Shown here: one piece after another, positions 8,252 through 15,934 of the stretch
How positions within the stretch are numbered: position 1 is the stretch's first letter
Layout of the letters: each line of letters starts with the position of its first letter
Virus record (IMG/VR): IMGVR_UViG_3300037193_003384
Span: 1 to 64,000 of that record
Direction: 5' to 3' (one strand)
Origin: a virus
Length of the DNA: 64,000 bases
Notes under the pieces: generated by a model
Database searches by the model: none
The model's input: only the letters and a program-made list of their open reading frames with translations
Told to the model about the DNA's origin: nothing
Translations under genes and position numbers: made by a program

Positions 8252-9138
8252 GCCAGAGCCGTAAGTTCCGCAGGCAGTACCGCGCCGCCGCGCGCAAGGA
8301 TCCGATGCCGCCCGGGTGGGACAAGGTCGAGTCCCGTGAGCGCGAGCGCGTGAATGAAGCGATGAAGGCTGTGCAGAAGATGCTACCCGACCGCGGGCTC
8401 GTCCTGCTGGCAGCCCCGCAGGGCACCAGCACGCAGGACGTGGACGCCATCGCATGCGTGCACAACCTCACGGATCGCGCCCAGGTCGCGAGCCTGTTCG
8501 AGGCCATGCTGGAGTGGTGGAGCGGATCGGTGATCACGGCGCAGCCCGACCGTGCGTGCGTGGCCGCGCTGCGTGAGGGCGTGGGCGCGGTGAGCGACAT
8601 CCCGCGGCCAGAGGTGGCGCGCCAGCTCGGGGCCGCCACGATGCGCGTGCTCGAGGCGATGGCCCAACGGCGAGCGCCCGATAGCCAGGACTGCCTGATG
8701 CTGGCGACGATCGCGCTCACGCTTTTCGGTGACCAACACGAGCCCGAGCAGCACCAGGCACCGGGCGGCAGCGCTGACGGGAGCGGCGCGCCGCCGCCTG
8801 CGCCGTTGCCGCCGCCGCGGCAGTGGCCGAAGGGCAACACGAAGGAGACGCTATACGCTGACCTGCTCGAGCGGCCGCAGTCTGAGCACCGCGATCAGCT
8901 GATCGAGATGGCGAGGGCGGGCAAATTCCACGACTACGAGAGCGAGGTGTCCAACCCGAAGGCGCTGCTCATCGACATCCTGGCGCGCTTCGGCTTCCCC
9001 GATCTGGCGGGCAAGGCACGCGACGGCGGTTACAACGATGAGCACGCGACGCTCGAGCAAACAGAGGAGCTGCGCGCGGAGGTGGGCGCTGAGCGATACG
9101 ACGACATGATGGGAGGCAAGCCCCGCGGCACGGCATGA
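8248..9138 (+). CDS. Hypothetical protein, 296 aa
   Basis: The N-terminus is basic (SRKFRRQYRAAARK), then a helical region, a proline-rich linker near residues 175-195, and a C-terminal domain containing ALLIDILARFGFPDLAGKAR and EELRAEVGAERYDDMMGG. No enzyme motif seen. It starts with ATGA overlapping the preceding stop and ends with an ATGA overlap into the next gene, so it is a regular operon member. Confidence 0.65.
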   Translation: MSQSRKFRRQYRAAARKDPMPPGWDKVESRERERVNEAMKAVQKMLPDRGLVLLAAPQGTSTQDVDAIACVHNLTDRAQVASLFEAMLEWWSGSVITAQPDRACVAALREGVGAVSDIPRPEVARQLGAATMRVLEAMAQRRAPDSQDCLMLATIALTLFGDQHEPEQHQAPGGSADGSGAPPPAPLPPPRQWPKGNTKETLYADLLERPQSEHRDQLIEMARAGKFHDYESEVSNPKALLIDILARFGFPDLAGKARDGGYNDEHATLEQTEELRAEVGAERYDDMMGGKPRGTA

Positions 9139-9512
9139 CAACAACGGATCCCAAGACCAAGGCAGCCACCGTCGAGATGCTGCGCACGAGGAGCGTGACC
9201 GCGGTCTCTGATGACACTGGCTTTTCGACGGCGACGCTGTGGAATTGGGCGAAGGCCGCAGGCATCAAGCCGCCCGACGGGCGGGCGAACTGGCGGGCGA
9301 ACAGGGTCGAAAAACCACGAGCAACGGCAGCACCACCACAGGACGAACCAATGGCGAAGAAGAAGGCGAAGAAGAAGCGCCGGCGCAAGGCCGCGCCCAC
9401 TGCGAAGGCAGCAGCGGCCCCGTTGCTGGATGCAGCGCTGGCCGATATCGAGCGCGCCGGCAAAAGCATCCGCGCCCTCCAAGAGGCTTACCGCAAGGTG
9501 TTTGGCGGATGA
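9135..9512 (+). CDS. Small basic HTH-like protein
   Basis: A 125-residue protein with a helix-turn-helix-like N-terminus (MLRTRSVTAVSDDTGFSTAT followed by LWNWAKAAG, about residues 14-42) and a lysine/arginine-rich linker (KKKAKKKRRRK) before a C-terminal helix. It resembles small phage DNA-binding proteins. A regulatory or nucleoid-binding role is inferred. ATGA overlaps at both ends. Confidence 0.6.
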   Translation: MTTTDPKTKAATVEMLRTRSVTAVSDDTGFSTATLWNWAKAAGIKPPDGRANWRANRVEKPRATAAPPQDEPMAKKKAKKKRRRKAAPTAKAAAAPLLDAALADIERAGKSIRALQEAYRKVFGG

Positions 9513-9703
9513 CCCCCGAGCTGGTGCTGAGCTTCGAGCCACCGCTCGGGATGGTGCCGCAGGTCACGCGGGTGACGAACGCGTCGCGGCAGCTGCGCAC
9601 CACCGTGTGCGACGCGGATGGCCGCGAGCACACGCTCGGGCCCGGCGAGACCGTCGAGGGCCGCTTCGTCATCGGTGCCGTAGCCATGGGGCTGCGGCGA
9701 TGA
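9509..9703 (+). CDS. Small hypothetical protein, 64 aa
   Basis: Starts with MTPELVLSFEPPLGMVPQV at an ATGA overlap and stops in a GATGAG overlap with the next gene. Contains a beta-rich stretch VCDADGREHTLGPGETVEGR. No recognisable family. Supported by coupling on both sides and protein-like composition. Confidence 0.55.
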   Translation: MTPELVLSFEPPLGMVPQVTRVTNASRQLRTTVCDADGREHTLGPGETVEGRFVIGAVAMGLRR

Positions 9704-9939
9704 GCCGTTACATGCCGGAGATCGTGGAGCTCGGGATGCGGACCGAAGCGAAGGCGGTCTATGCGTTCGTGCTCGACGGCAACAAGGGGACCGGCGGCTG
9801 CCCGCTGGTGATGGGCATGGAGGCGCTGGATCGGCGCACGTATAACGAACGCTGCCGTGAGCTGATCGCCATGATGCGCCGGAGCGCTGACCTGCTGGCG
9901 GCGGATCTGCTGCGGCAGGGATTCGGAGGTGAGGGGTGA
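9700..9939 (+). CDS. Small hypothetical protein, 79 aa
   Basis: Starts MSRYMPEIVELGMRTEAKAV and ends with a helical ADLLAADLLRQGFGG. A tyrosine/arginine-rich mid-section (DRRTYNERCRELIAMMRRS) is present. ATGA-type overlap with the previous gene and GTGA overlap with the next. Function unknown. Confidence 0.55.
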   Translation: MSRYMPEIVELGMRTEAKAVYAFVLDGNKGTGGCPLVMGMEALDRRTYNERCRELIAMMRRSADLLAADLLRQGFGGEG

Positions 9940-10370
9940 GCCATCAGTTCAAGCCGTGGGAGAAGCCCACGCGCGCGAAGCCCACGGCGGACAGCTTCAC
10001 CGCGCCGCTCGAATCGGGGGAACTGCTGGCGGCCAAGCTGCTGGGCATCGCCGCCTATCAGTCGCCGTTCGAACGCGACCGGAAGGACCCGGACGGCATC
10101 TGGTACCTGCACCGGCGTGAGCTCGACGACGGCCGCGTGCTGTACCTCGAGCCCATGCTCGGCGGCACGGTGAGCCTCTGCATCGCGACGGACCAATGGA
10201 ACATCTCGGACCGCTACTGCTACCACGATCACGATGCGGGCTGGCGTGCGGTGCTGGGCTGGAATGGCAAAGGGGATCCGGAGGGCTGGTATCGGCACTC
10301 GCCCAGCATGCGGCGCCGGCCCGACTTCACGATCGAGAGTGAGTACATCAACGCGAGTGAGGGCGGATGA
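9936..10370 (+). CDS. Hypothetical protein, 144 aa
   Basis: GTG start overlapping the preceding TGA. Contains IWYLHRRELDDGRVLYLEPM, then WNISDRYCYHDHDAGWRAVL and GDPEGWYRHSPSMRRRPDF, a Trp/Tyr/His-rich composition typical of compact phage accessory proteins. No known domain recognised. ATGA overlap into the next gene. Confidence 0.6.
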   Translation: MSHQFKPWEKPTRAKPTADSFTAPLESGELLAAKLLGIAAYQSPFERDRKDPDGIWYLHRRELDDGRVLYLEPMLGGTVSLCIATDQWNISDRYCYHDHDAGWRAVLGWNGKGDPEGWYRHSPSMRRRPDFTIESEYINASEGG

Positions 10371-10557
10371 AGCTGGCACCACTGCTCGAGCAGGCGGTCG
10401 CTGCTGGGCTGATGAAGCCGAGGCCGCCGATCGGTGGGCGGAGGACCTGGCGAAGGCAAAGACGGCTGGGCGCATCACCGAGACCGAAGCACACCAGCAG
10501 ATCATGGAGCGCGCCCTGCGCGACGCACGGGCGGCCCGGAAACGCAGGGCGAACTGA
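10367..10557 (+). CDS. Small gene split across two frames (apparent -1 frameshift)
   Basis: The start ATG (10367) overlaps the previous stop and reads MKLAPLLEQAVAAG. The stop TGA (10555-10557) overlaps the next ATG and ends a natural-looking helical stretch in the -1 frame (EAADRWAEDLAKAKTAGRIT, then a basic C-terminus). Both ends are coupled like every other gene in the operon, yet they lie in different frames, with the switch needed near 10403-10414. Either a one-base indel, a broken gene or a recoding event; there is no clear slippery heptamer. Product would be about 63 residues. Confidence 0.45.
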
Positions 10558-11375
10558 TGAACCGACACGAACGGAGGAAGCAGCGCGCGCAGGAACGGAA
10601 GGCGCGCCGCCACGGGGACACGATGGGCGCGGGCTACACGGTGACGAATGAGCCGCCGCGGTGGATGCAAGAGCACCCAGCCTTCATCGAGGGGCAGAGG
10701 GCAGCGAAGAGTGGTGAGCTGCCGCCGCGCTACTACGAGGACATCCAGCAGGCGGCGCGGCTGATCTACGAGTGGTATCAGGCGCAGCCCGAGCCGCCGG
10801 AGCTGCGCTGGGTCGAGGAGCGCGACGACGGCACGTTCATGATCGCGGCGCTGGATGCGCCCCACCTGCTGGCGGACAGCCCGGATGCGTTCCGCCTGCT
10901 GGCGTGGCTCGATGAGCAGACGGGTCGGAAGCTCACCATCTATCAGGCGCGCTGGGCGCTGCGGCTCTGCCGCGCGCTGCCGATGCAGGACGGCAGCTAC
11001 TACGGCGTGGAGACGAAGTTCGAGAGCAAAGCGCTGCAGGCGCTGCGGGCCTTCGCCAATGACGTGAAAAACGAGGGCACCACCGCGCTGGCGATCGCCT
11101 CGCCCTGCGGGCACTGCGGCAAGGAGCTCGATGCCGCGTCGGCCGCGCCCGGGGAACGCCCGGAGCCGGGCTGCTACAGCATCTGCACCGCGTGCGGCGG
11201 GCTCAGCCGGTTCGATGACGAGATGCGCCTGGTGCGCGTGAGCGACGAGGAGCTGGCTGAGATGCCGGAGTACTTCCAAGCCCAGGCGCAGGAGATGAAG
11301 GCGTTGATACTGCAGGGCAAGGCCCGCCATCAGATGGAAGGGCTGCCCGGAAAGAAGACGGTGATCGAGGCATGA
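10557..11375 (+). CDS. Hypothetical protein with zinc-ribbon-like motif, 272 aa
   Basis: The start MNRHERRKQRAQERKARR overlaps the preceding stop (TGATG). The N-terminus is basic, the middle helical (RYYEDIQQAARLIYEWYQ), and two CxxC pairs (CGHC near residue 185 and CTAC near residue 213) suggest one zinc ribbon. The acidic tail contains SDEELAEMPEYFQAQAQEMK. No catalytic motif is seen. Possibly nucleic-acid binding. Confidence 0.62.
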   Translation: MNRHERRKQRAQERKARRHGDTMGAGYTVTNEPPRWMQEHPAFIEGQRAAKSGELPPRYYEDIQQAARLIYEWYQAQPEPPELRWVEERDDGTFMIAALDAPHLLADSPDAFRLLAWLDEQTGRKLTIYQARWALRLCRALPMQDGSYYGVETKFESKALQALRAFANDVKNEGTTALAIASPCGHCGKELDAASAAPGERPEPGCYSICTACGGLSRFDDEMRLVRVSDEELAEMPEYFQAQAQEMKALILQGKARHQMEGLPGKKTVIEA

Positions 11376-11674
11376 CGGACGACGACGGCCGCGAGATGAA
11401 GCTGGTGGATGCGCCGCCCGATCTGCCCTCGGGGCTGCTGCTGAAGGCCTGCCAGGAGCTGCACCAGGGCCACTCGCCGTTCACGATGGTGATGGCGATC
11501 GGCTGCTATAAGCTCGTGGATCCACGGACCGGCACGCAGTACCCGCAGATCGCGGTGGCCTCTCACCTGCGCAAGGATATGCCTGAGGAGCTGGCGCGGC
11601 TGGCAGACAAGCTGCGGCAGGTCGTGGCGGACCTGGACGCCATCCTGGCCACGCAGGGACAGCCGGCATCGTGA
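11372..11674 (+). CDS. Hypothetical protein, 100 aa
   Basis: An acidic N-terminus (MTDDDGREMKLVDAPPDLP), a central hydrophobic patch (HSPFTMVMAIGCYKLVDP) and a C-terminal coiled helix (ELARLADKLRQVVADLDAIL). ATGA overlap with the preceding gene and GTGA overlap with the next. No family recognised. Confidence 0.55.
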   Translation: MTDDDGREMKLVDAPPDLPSGLLLKACQELHQGHSPFTMVMAIGCYKLVDPRTGTQYPQIAVASHLRKDMPEELARLADKLRQVVADLDAILATQGQPAS

Positions 11675-11970
11675 TCACCGTGCCCTGGCTGCCCTGGCTG
11701 GCGCCGCACGAGGAGGTGCCCGGCGAGGTGATCCTGGTGCTGTACCTGATCCTCGCGATCTCCTGCACGAGGGGGATCATCACGGGCACCGCCATGCTGC
11801 AGGAGCTCAGCGCGCGCACGGAGATGGCGGAGGACGACCTGGTGTTTTACCTGCACATGGCGATGGAGCTGGGCATGCTGGGCGGCATCGACATCGCCAC
11901 GGGCGGGGAAGTGACCGTCGAGCACGTCACCGCCGCCGAGCTGGCCGCGCTGGATCTGAGCGTGAACTGA
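11671..11970 (+). CDS. Small protein with one hydrophobic segment, 99 aa
   Basis: The GTG start overlaps the preceding TGA. Residues 17-38 (PGEVILVLYLILAISC and following) form a likely membrane segment or buried helix. The rest is helical with ELSARTEMAEDDLVFYLHMA, which could be a small winged-helix-like domain. Function unknown. Confidence 0.5.
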   Translation: MITVPWLPWLAPHEEVPGEVILVLYLILAISCTRGIITGTAMLQELSARTEMAEDDLVFYLHMAMELGMLGGIDIATGGEVTVEHVTAAELAALDLSVN

Positions 11971-12200
11971 TGAGCCCCGAGCGCGAGCGCCTGCTGGACC
12001 TGCTGGTGGTGAGGACCTTTCTTCTCGCTGCCGACGAACGGCTGGCGGTGGCGGTGATGATCGCTGAGATCGAATCAGACGGGCGAAGCGCCGTCTTCGA
12101 GCGCCACCTGGACTATGCCGCGCACCTGGAGAACTTCGCGATGATGGTGCATCGCAACGTGATCCAGTTCCCTAAGACACGCGGGCACCTGTTCGACTAG
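11970..12200 (+). CDS. Small helical protein, last gene of plus-strand operon
   Basis: A 76-residue all-helical protein (MSPERERLLDLLVVRTFLLA, then EIESDGRSAVFERHLDYAAH). It starts at the last base of the preceding stop. Its TAG stop overlaps the TAG of the convergent gene in a shared CTAG, with no terminator hairpin between the two operons. Confidence 0.55.
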   Translation: MSPERERLLDLLVVRTFLLAADERLAVAVMIAEIESDGRSAVFERHLDYAAHLENFAMMVHRNVIQFPKTRGHLFD

Positions 12201-12526
12201 CGCGCGCCGCGCCAGCCCGCCCGAGCCGCTCGATACGTCGCCACCAGCCGCCGCGCCAGCACCGCGCCCGGGTGCTCGATCTCGGTCATCAGCTCCTCGG
12301 CGCGCTGCTTCGCGCTCACCGCCAGGCGCTCGTACACGGGGATCGCCTCGAGCTGGCTCTTCGCGTGGGCATCCATCAGCTCGGCCAGCTTCGTCTCGCC
12401 GGCTTCGCGGGCCGCGCTCGCGGTGCGCGTGCACTGGGCTGCCAGCAGCCGGGCCTCATCCAGCGCGCCCAGCGCGCGGCCTTGCTCGATGAGCAGCCCC
12501 GCCGCGTCACGGACCTTGCTGCGCAT
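12197..12526 (-). CDS. Helical hypothetical protein, 109 aa
   Basis: Starts MRSKVRDAAGLLIEQGRALG with a GGGAGC sequence upstream. Almost wholly helical and Ala/Glu/Arg-rich (EARLLAAQCTRTASAAREAG), consistent with a coiled coil. It ends the long minus-strand chain of small genes at the shared CTAG. Function unknown. Confidence 0.5.
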   Translation of the reverse strand: MRSKVRDAAGLLIEQGRALGALDEARLLAAQCTRTASAAREAGETKLAELMDAHAKSQLEAIPVYERLAVSAKQRAEELMTEIEHPGAVLARRLVATYRAARAGWRGAR

Positions 12527-12668
12527 GCGCGGGCTCCCGGCGCCAGGATGGCGGGTTGGTCCCGCAGCCGTTGCAGACACGCTCCTGCCCGGTGCTGGTG
12601 GTGAGGTCTGCCGGCTGGAACCACTGCCCGCAGCCGTCGCACCGCTCGCGCTCGTCGTCATCGTCCAT
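12507..12668 (-). CDS. Zinc-ribbon mini-protein, 53 aa
   Basis: MDDDDERERCDGCGQWFQPA carries a CxxC, and a second pair follows (VCNGCG near residue 32), giving a four-Cys zinc ribbon. It lies 2 bases after the stop of the 30-residue membrane peptide gene and overlaps the next gene by 20 bases. Likely nucleic-acid or protein binding. Confidence 0.5.
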   Translation of the reverse strand: MDDDDERERCDGCGQWFQPADLTTSTGQERVCNGCGTNPPSWRREPAHAQQGP

Positions 12669-12670
12669 CG

Positions 12671-12763
12671 TCACCACCCCGGGCTGCACCCGCCCAACCG
12701 TATCATGATCGCGGTGAGGGCTGCGACCATGAACCACCAGGTTGCCCAGCGCTGCCAGCTCAT
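12671..12763 (-). CDS. 30-residue membrane peptide
   Basis: A very short ORF whose ATG overlaps the stop of the preceding gene (ATGA). The peptide, from MSWQRWATWWFMVAALTAIM to a short LGGCSPGW end, is a single hydrophobic segment rich in Trp. Support comes from the exact coupling on one side and the 2-base gap on the other. It may be a small membrane effector, but function is unknown. Confidence 0.4.
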   Translation of the reverse strand: MSWQRWATWWFMVAALTAIMIRLGGCSPGW

Positions 12764-12966
12764 TGGGACTGCAGCGCCTCCACGATCGCCTTCAGGCACG
12801 CCGGGCATGGCAGCAGGCGGCCGCCCTGCAGACGGTGCGCCGCGACGTGATCGATGCTTCTGAAATCCCATCGCAGGAGATCGCGCTGCGCGCCGCACCA
12901 GACGTCGGTGATCCCGTGCTGCGGCTTCCGCACGTGCGCCTCCCACTCCTCGAGCGCGCGGTTCAC
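12760..12966 (-). CDS. Small CxxC protein, 68 aa
   Basis: GTG start (VNRALEEWEAHVRKPQHGIT) overlapping the upstream stop. Contains DVWCGAQRDLLRWDFRSIDH and a C-terminal LLPCPACLKAIVEAL. The single Cys near residue 24, HVAAH and CPAC could form a zinc site of treble-clef or HNH-like style, but I cannot confirm that. Confidence 0.5.
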   Translation of the reverse strand: MNRALEEWEAHVRKPQHGITDVWCGAQRDLLRWDFRSIDHVAAHRLQGGRLLPCPACLKAIVEALQSQ

Positions 12967-13169
12967 TCCGCACCCTTCGCTTTCTCAATTTGGATGCGCC
13001 TCTGGCGACGCTGCCAGCGTTCGAGATCCCGCGCCGCCAGGCGCAGAGCCTGCGCGTAACCCTGCGCCTCACCAAGCGCGCGGTCGCTGTAGAGCCTGGG
13101 ATTATTGCGCGCCCGCCGCTCAGCCTCGTCCGCCAACATTCGCCACTGCCGCACGAGCGCACCGCTCAC
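12963..13169 (-). CDS. Small basic helical protein, 68 aa
   Basis: GTG start in a GTGA overlap. Sequence is arginine-rich and helical: RQWRMLADEAERRARNNPRL and LAARDLERWQRRQRRIQIEK. Probably DNA- or RNA-associated by charge; no family recognised. Confidence 0.45.
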   Translation of the reverse strand: MSGALVRQWRMLADEAERRARNNPRLYSDRALGEAQGYAQALRLAARDLERWQRRQRRIQIEKAKGAE

Positions 13170-13411
13170 GACGGCCCCTCGATGCTGGCGATGGCGTGGC
13201 TCTGCAGATCGGGAAGCCAGCCGCGCGCCAGCGCGTAGCCCAGCGACGGCAGGCCGAGGAAGCGCGCCGCGCGGGTGAGCTCGACCAATGCCTCCATGCT
13301 GGGCAGCACGCCGCTGGGTCTCATCAGGGTGCCGTGCCGCAGCCGCAGGTACCGCAGCTCGATCGACACCTCGGTGGAGCGATCGCAGATCGAGCCGTAG
13401 TACTCCGTCAC
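13166..13411 (-). CDS. Hypothetical protein, 81 aa
   Basis: GTG start (VTEYYGSICDRSTEVSIELR) overlapping the preceding stop, GTGA overlap into the next gene. Mixed strand/helix composition with ALVELTRAARFLGLPSLGYA. No family recognised. Confidence 0.5.
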   Translation of the reverse strand: MTEYYGSICDRSTEVSIELRYLRLRHGTLMRPSGVLPSMEALVELTRAARFLGLPSLGYALARGWLPDLQSHAIASIEGPS

Positions 13412-13533
13412 CGGTAGGCTCCGACGAACTCAGCCACGATGGGCGCCAGCGCCCAGAGCACGAAGGCCACGCCCACCAGCACCAGCAGCGCACGCAGCGC
13501 GGGGTGCAGCGGCTTCTCTTCGTCCGAGCTCAT
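13408..13533 (-). CDS. Small single-pass membrane protein, 41 aa
   Basis: Starts MSSDEEKPLHPALRALLVLV behind GGAGGG at good spacing. A 20-residue hydrophobic segment (about 14-34) follows a charged N-terminus. It sits with two more membrane proteins in a row, so this may be a small membrane module; holin-like or superinfection roles are only guesses. Confidence 0.5.
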   Translation of the reverse strand: MSSDEEKPLHPALRALLVLVGVAFVLWALAPIVAEFVGAYR

Positions 13534-13793
13534 CGCGCCCTCCATGGCAGCAGCAGGCAGCGCGAGCACCGGCAGTCGCCCGGGTGCGGCCACTCACGGC
13601 GCAGGGCCACGCGGTAGCGCTCGCTGGCGAAGAAGGCGAGCCAGGCGAACGCCGCGCCCGCGTAGGCCAGCGGCCGAGCCGATTGCCACACCGTCCTAGA
13701 GGCGCCCCAGATCATCGCGACGAACGCCAGCATCGTGGCGATGTGGATGATGGACACCACCACCGTGATGCGCTTCCAACACTGCGCGGTCAT
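13530..13793 (-). CDS. Two-pass membrane protein, 87 aa
   Basis: Hydrophobic segments at about residues 9-31 (ITVVVSIIHIATMLAFVAMI) and 40-56 (ARPLAYAGAAFAWLAFFA), then a basic Cys-containing tail (CRCSRC). Overlaps the next gene by 4 bases. Function unknown; the tail could bind metal on the cytoplasmic side. Confidence 0.55.
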   Translation of the reverse strand: MTAQCWKRITVVVSIIHIATMLAFVAMIWGASRTVWQSARPLAYAGAAFAWLAFFASERYRVALRREWPHPGDCRCSRCLLLPWRAR

Positions 13794-14161
13794 TGGACCT
13801 CACCGCGGCTGCGTGCCGTGCCCGCCTCGATCTCGGCAGTCTCACGCCGGATGCGCCGCGTCTCGTGCTCGATGTCCTGCGCCTCACGATGCACGCGCTG
13901 CGTGTACTCTGCAATCTCTGCCGTGGCCAGGCGGATGCGCGCCGTCTGGTATTTCGCAGCCTGCACCCACAGGATGAACAGCGCGATCCCGGAGCCCAGC
14001 GTGCGCGCGATCCACTCCGAGGGCACGTGCACGATGTAGCCGGCGAGGCACGCGCCCAGCGCCACGATCACGCAGGTCTGGCTGGCGTAGTAGCCCACGC
14101 GGATCGCGCGGTCGTAGCGCGCCACCCACTCATCGCTGACCTGGTGGCGGAGCTCGGTCAT
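13790..14161 (-). CDS. Membrane protein with C-terminal coiled coil, 123 aa
   Basis: The start at MTELRHQVSDEWVARYDRAI follows an ATGA overlap. Two membrane segments (about 26-46 and 52-72) precede a long charged heptad-like helix (EIAEYTQRVHREAQDIEHET and on). Topology resembles small phage spanin- or holin-accessory proteins, but position far from the amidase argues against a simple lysis role. Confidence 0.55.
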   Translation of the reverse strand: MTELRHQVSDEWVARYDRAIRVGYYASQTCVIVALGACLAGYIVHVPSEWIARTLGSGIALFILWVQAAKYQTARIRLATAEIAEYTQRVHREAQDIEHETRRIRRETAEIEAGTARSRGEVQ

Positions 14162-14472
14162 AGCAGTCCGAAGCTGAGCAGGGTCTTCCACTGCGCGGTG
14201 GTGACCATGCGGGTTTTGCCCGGGCTATCGCACGCGATCTCGCCGTGTGCGCAGCTCGAGGAGAAGCACGCGGTGCAGATCTTCACCAGCAGCTCCTTGC
14301 CCGACCGCGCGTGAGGCGGGCAGAAGCGATCGGGGCCCGCGCACGTCCTGCACATGCGGCGGTTGCACATGCATTGCCGCCCGCTGCGCGTCACCGGGTA
14401 TCGGCAGAAATGGACCGCGTCACCGCGGCAGCCCGTGGTCTCGCACCGCACGCGGGTGTAGCAGACCGACAT
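14158..14472 (-). CDS. Cysteine-rich zinc-binding-like protein, 104 aa
   Basis: About eleven Cys and several His residues in the first 80 positions (CETTGCRGDAVHFCRYPVTR, CMCNRRMCRTCAG, CPPHARSG), a pattern like a small treble-clef or phage zinc-finger host-interaction protein. ATGA overlap into the next gene. Function unknown. Confidence 0.55.
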   Translation of the reverse strand: MSVCYTRVRCETTGCRGDAVHFCRYPVTRSGRQCMCNRRMCRTCAGPDRFCPPHARSGKELLVKICTACFSSSCAHGEIACDSPGKTRMVTTAQWKTLLSFGLL

Positions 14473-14651
14473 CAGCGCTCCACCACCTTCAGCGCGTACT
14501 CCTCGAGCAGCCGGATAAGCGGCTGCGGCAGCGGTTCGTGCTCGCGCGAACGGGACAGACGGCGGCCGATCCAGACGACGGGCGCGCCGGTCTCGTAGAC
14601 CTCCACCGTGATGGTGATCGCGCCCAGCCGCTTGCCGCCTTCCCCTGCCAT
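14472..14651 (-). CDS. Small hypothetical protein, 59 aa
   Basis: Reads MAGEGGKRLGAITITVEVYE then a basic WIGRRLSRSREHE and a helical LIRLLEEYALKVVE. It is linked by TGATG overlaps at both ends, which supports it strongly despite its size. No family recognised. Confidence 0.55.
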   Translation of the reverse strand: MAGEGGKRLGAITITVEVYETGAPVVWIGRRLSRSREHEPLPQPLIRLLEEYALKVVER

Positions 14652-14995
14652 CAGTCCCGCTCCCGTTCGAAGTCGATCACGGTGACGATGCGATCAGGCT
14701 GGCACTTGTTGGCCTTGCAAAACAGCTCGATGAACGCGCGTGGCGTCATGCCCGCGAAGCCCTCCGCACGCACGTCCTCGGGCGTGATGGCATCGAGCCG
14801 TTCGCGCCGCACGCGCCGCACGCGGATGAGACCGAGCGACTGCTGGTGCTCACCGCGGCGCAGCCCCATCGCCTTCCGGACGGCGTTGAGAACCTCACCC
14901 TTCTGCAGGTCAGTCCAGCCCAGCCGGCGCGTCTGGGTCTTCGTGCCGTCCAGCACCTGCTGCTGGGTGAGCATGAAGGACATCGCGCGGGGCAT
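14651..14995 (-). CDS. ASCH-domain protein
   Basis: A 114-residue protein of the ASCH fold (RNA-binding, PUA-like). Signature parts are MLTQQQVLDGTKTQTRRLGW near the N-terminus, AMGLRRGEHQ, LGLIRVRRVRRERLDAITPE, and EDVRAEGFAGMTPRAFIELF near the C-terminus. Small ASCH proteins of this type are common in phages and are proposed to bind RNA or modified nucleotides. TGATG overlaps at both ends. Confidence 0.78.
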   Translation of the reverse strand: MPRAMSFMLTQQQVLDGTKTQTRRLGWTDLQKGEVLNAVRKAMGLRRGEHQQSLGLIRVRRVRRERLDAITPEDVRAEGFAGMTPRAFIELFCKANKCQPDRIVTVIDFERERD

Positions 14996-15378
14996 CAGCC
15001 GAACGCCTCCACCGGCTTCACGGGGAAGCCCCGCAGCACGAGCGCCGTGAGCAGGTCGCGTTTGCGCTGCCAGACGACGCTGCCGTACAGCATGCAATCG
15101 AGCTCAGCCAGCGTGGCTGCGCGCTTGCCCGTGGTGGCGAAGGCCCGCCACGCATCCAGGAACTCGTCGCGGATTGGATCGGGCCCGGGCGCGATGGGGA
15201 TCACGAACCGCTTACCCGCCCGGTGCAGCTGCACGGTGATGCACGGGTCGATGGCCACGCCGCGCACGATCGTGGGCTGGATGACCACGTCGATCTCCTC
15301 GGCGTCATAGCCCAGGGTCATCAGGATCTGATGGGCGGCATACGTCTCCCGCACCAGCTCCTCCACCTCGGTGCTCAC
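14995..15378 (-). CDS. Hypothetical protein, 127 aa
   Basis: GTG start overlapping the upstream stop. Contains DVVIQPTIVRGVAIDPCITV and GKRFVIPIAPGPDPIRDEFL, beta-rich, and a C-terminal VVWQRKRDLLTALVLRGF. No domain recognised. Confidence 0.55.
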   Translation of the reverse strand: MSTEVEELVRETYAAHQILMTLGYDAEEIDVVIQPTIVRGVAIDPCITVQLHRAGKRFVIPIAPGPDPIRDEFLDAWRAFATTGKRAATLAELDCMLYGSVVWQRKRDLLTALVLRGFPVKPVEAFG

Positions 15379-15704
15379 AGCTCACCCGCCGCGCGCAGCT
15401 GGTGAGCTGCATCCTGCAGGTCCTCCAGCGAGCCGTCGCCAGCGGACCAACCCACGGCAGCCACCACCAGGTTCCGGATGAGCACGTCGCAGACCCGCTC
15501 GTATTCGGAAGGCACCGCGTGCAGCAGCCAATGGTCGATGCGGTGGCTGAGCTCCACGGGCACCGCGTGCCCGCGCAGGCGGGTGAAGATCTGGCGCGCG
15601 CTGTCCAGCTTGATGCGCGCATCGTTGAGCTCCTTCGTGAGCTGGACGCCCAGCTCGGTCTGCGTGGCGATGAGCCCGCGCACGTCCGGCTGGTGCTCAT
15701 TCAC
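15375..15704 (-). CDS. Helical hypothetical protein, 109 aa
   Basis: GTG start at a GTGA overlap. Predicted mainly helical, with a coiled-coil-like segment (QLTKELNDARIKLDSARQIF) and SEYERVCDVLIRNLVVAAVG. Function unknown. Confidence 0.5.
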   Translation of the reverse strand: MNEHQPDVRGLIATQTELGVQLTKELNDARIKLDSARQIFTRLRGHAVPVELSHRIDHWLLHAVPSEYERVCDVLIRNLVVAAVGWSAGDGSLEDLQDAAHQLRAAGEL

Positions 15705-15934
15705 GATGGCCTCCGGTCTTCAATCGTGGTCTGGTCAGTGACCAACCCGCGGCTGCGGAGCTCGGCTTCGATGGCGCCCTCGGTCTCCCCGCCCATGATC
15801 ACGATGGTGACGCCAGGCAGCCCGATTGCTGGATCGTCGCCAGAGATGCGCATCGGCTGGCCCTGCAACAGCCGCTCGCAGTTGGCGCGGCTGAGCCCAA
15901 GGAGCACGAAGCTGCCAGCGCGCGCTCGGATCAT
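15701..15934 (-). CDS. Hypothetical protein, 77 aa
   Basis: MIRARAGSFVLLGLSRANCE followed by LLQGQPMRISGDDPAIGLPG and TIVIMGGETEGAIEAEL. The GLSRxNxERLLxGxPMRI pattern recurs in small conserved phage proteins of unknown function. Coupled at both ends. Confidence 0.55.
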   Translation of the reverse strand: MIRARAGSFVLLGLSRANCERLLQGQPMRISGDDPAIGLPGVTIVIMGGETEGAIEAELRSRGLVTDQTTIEDRRPS

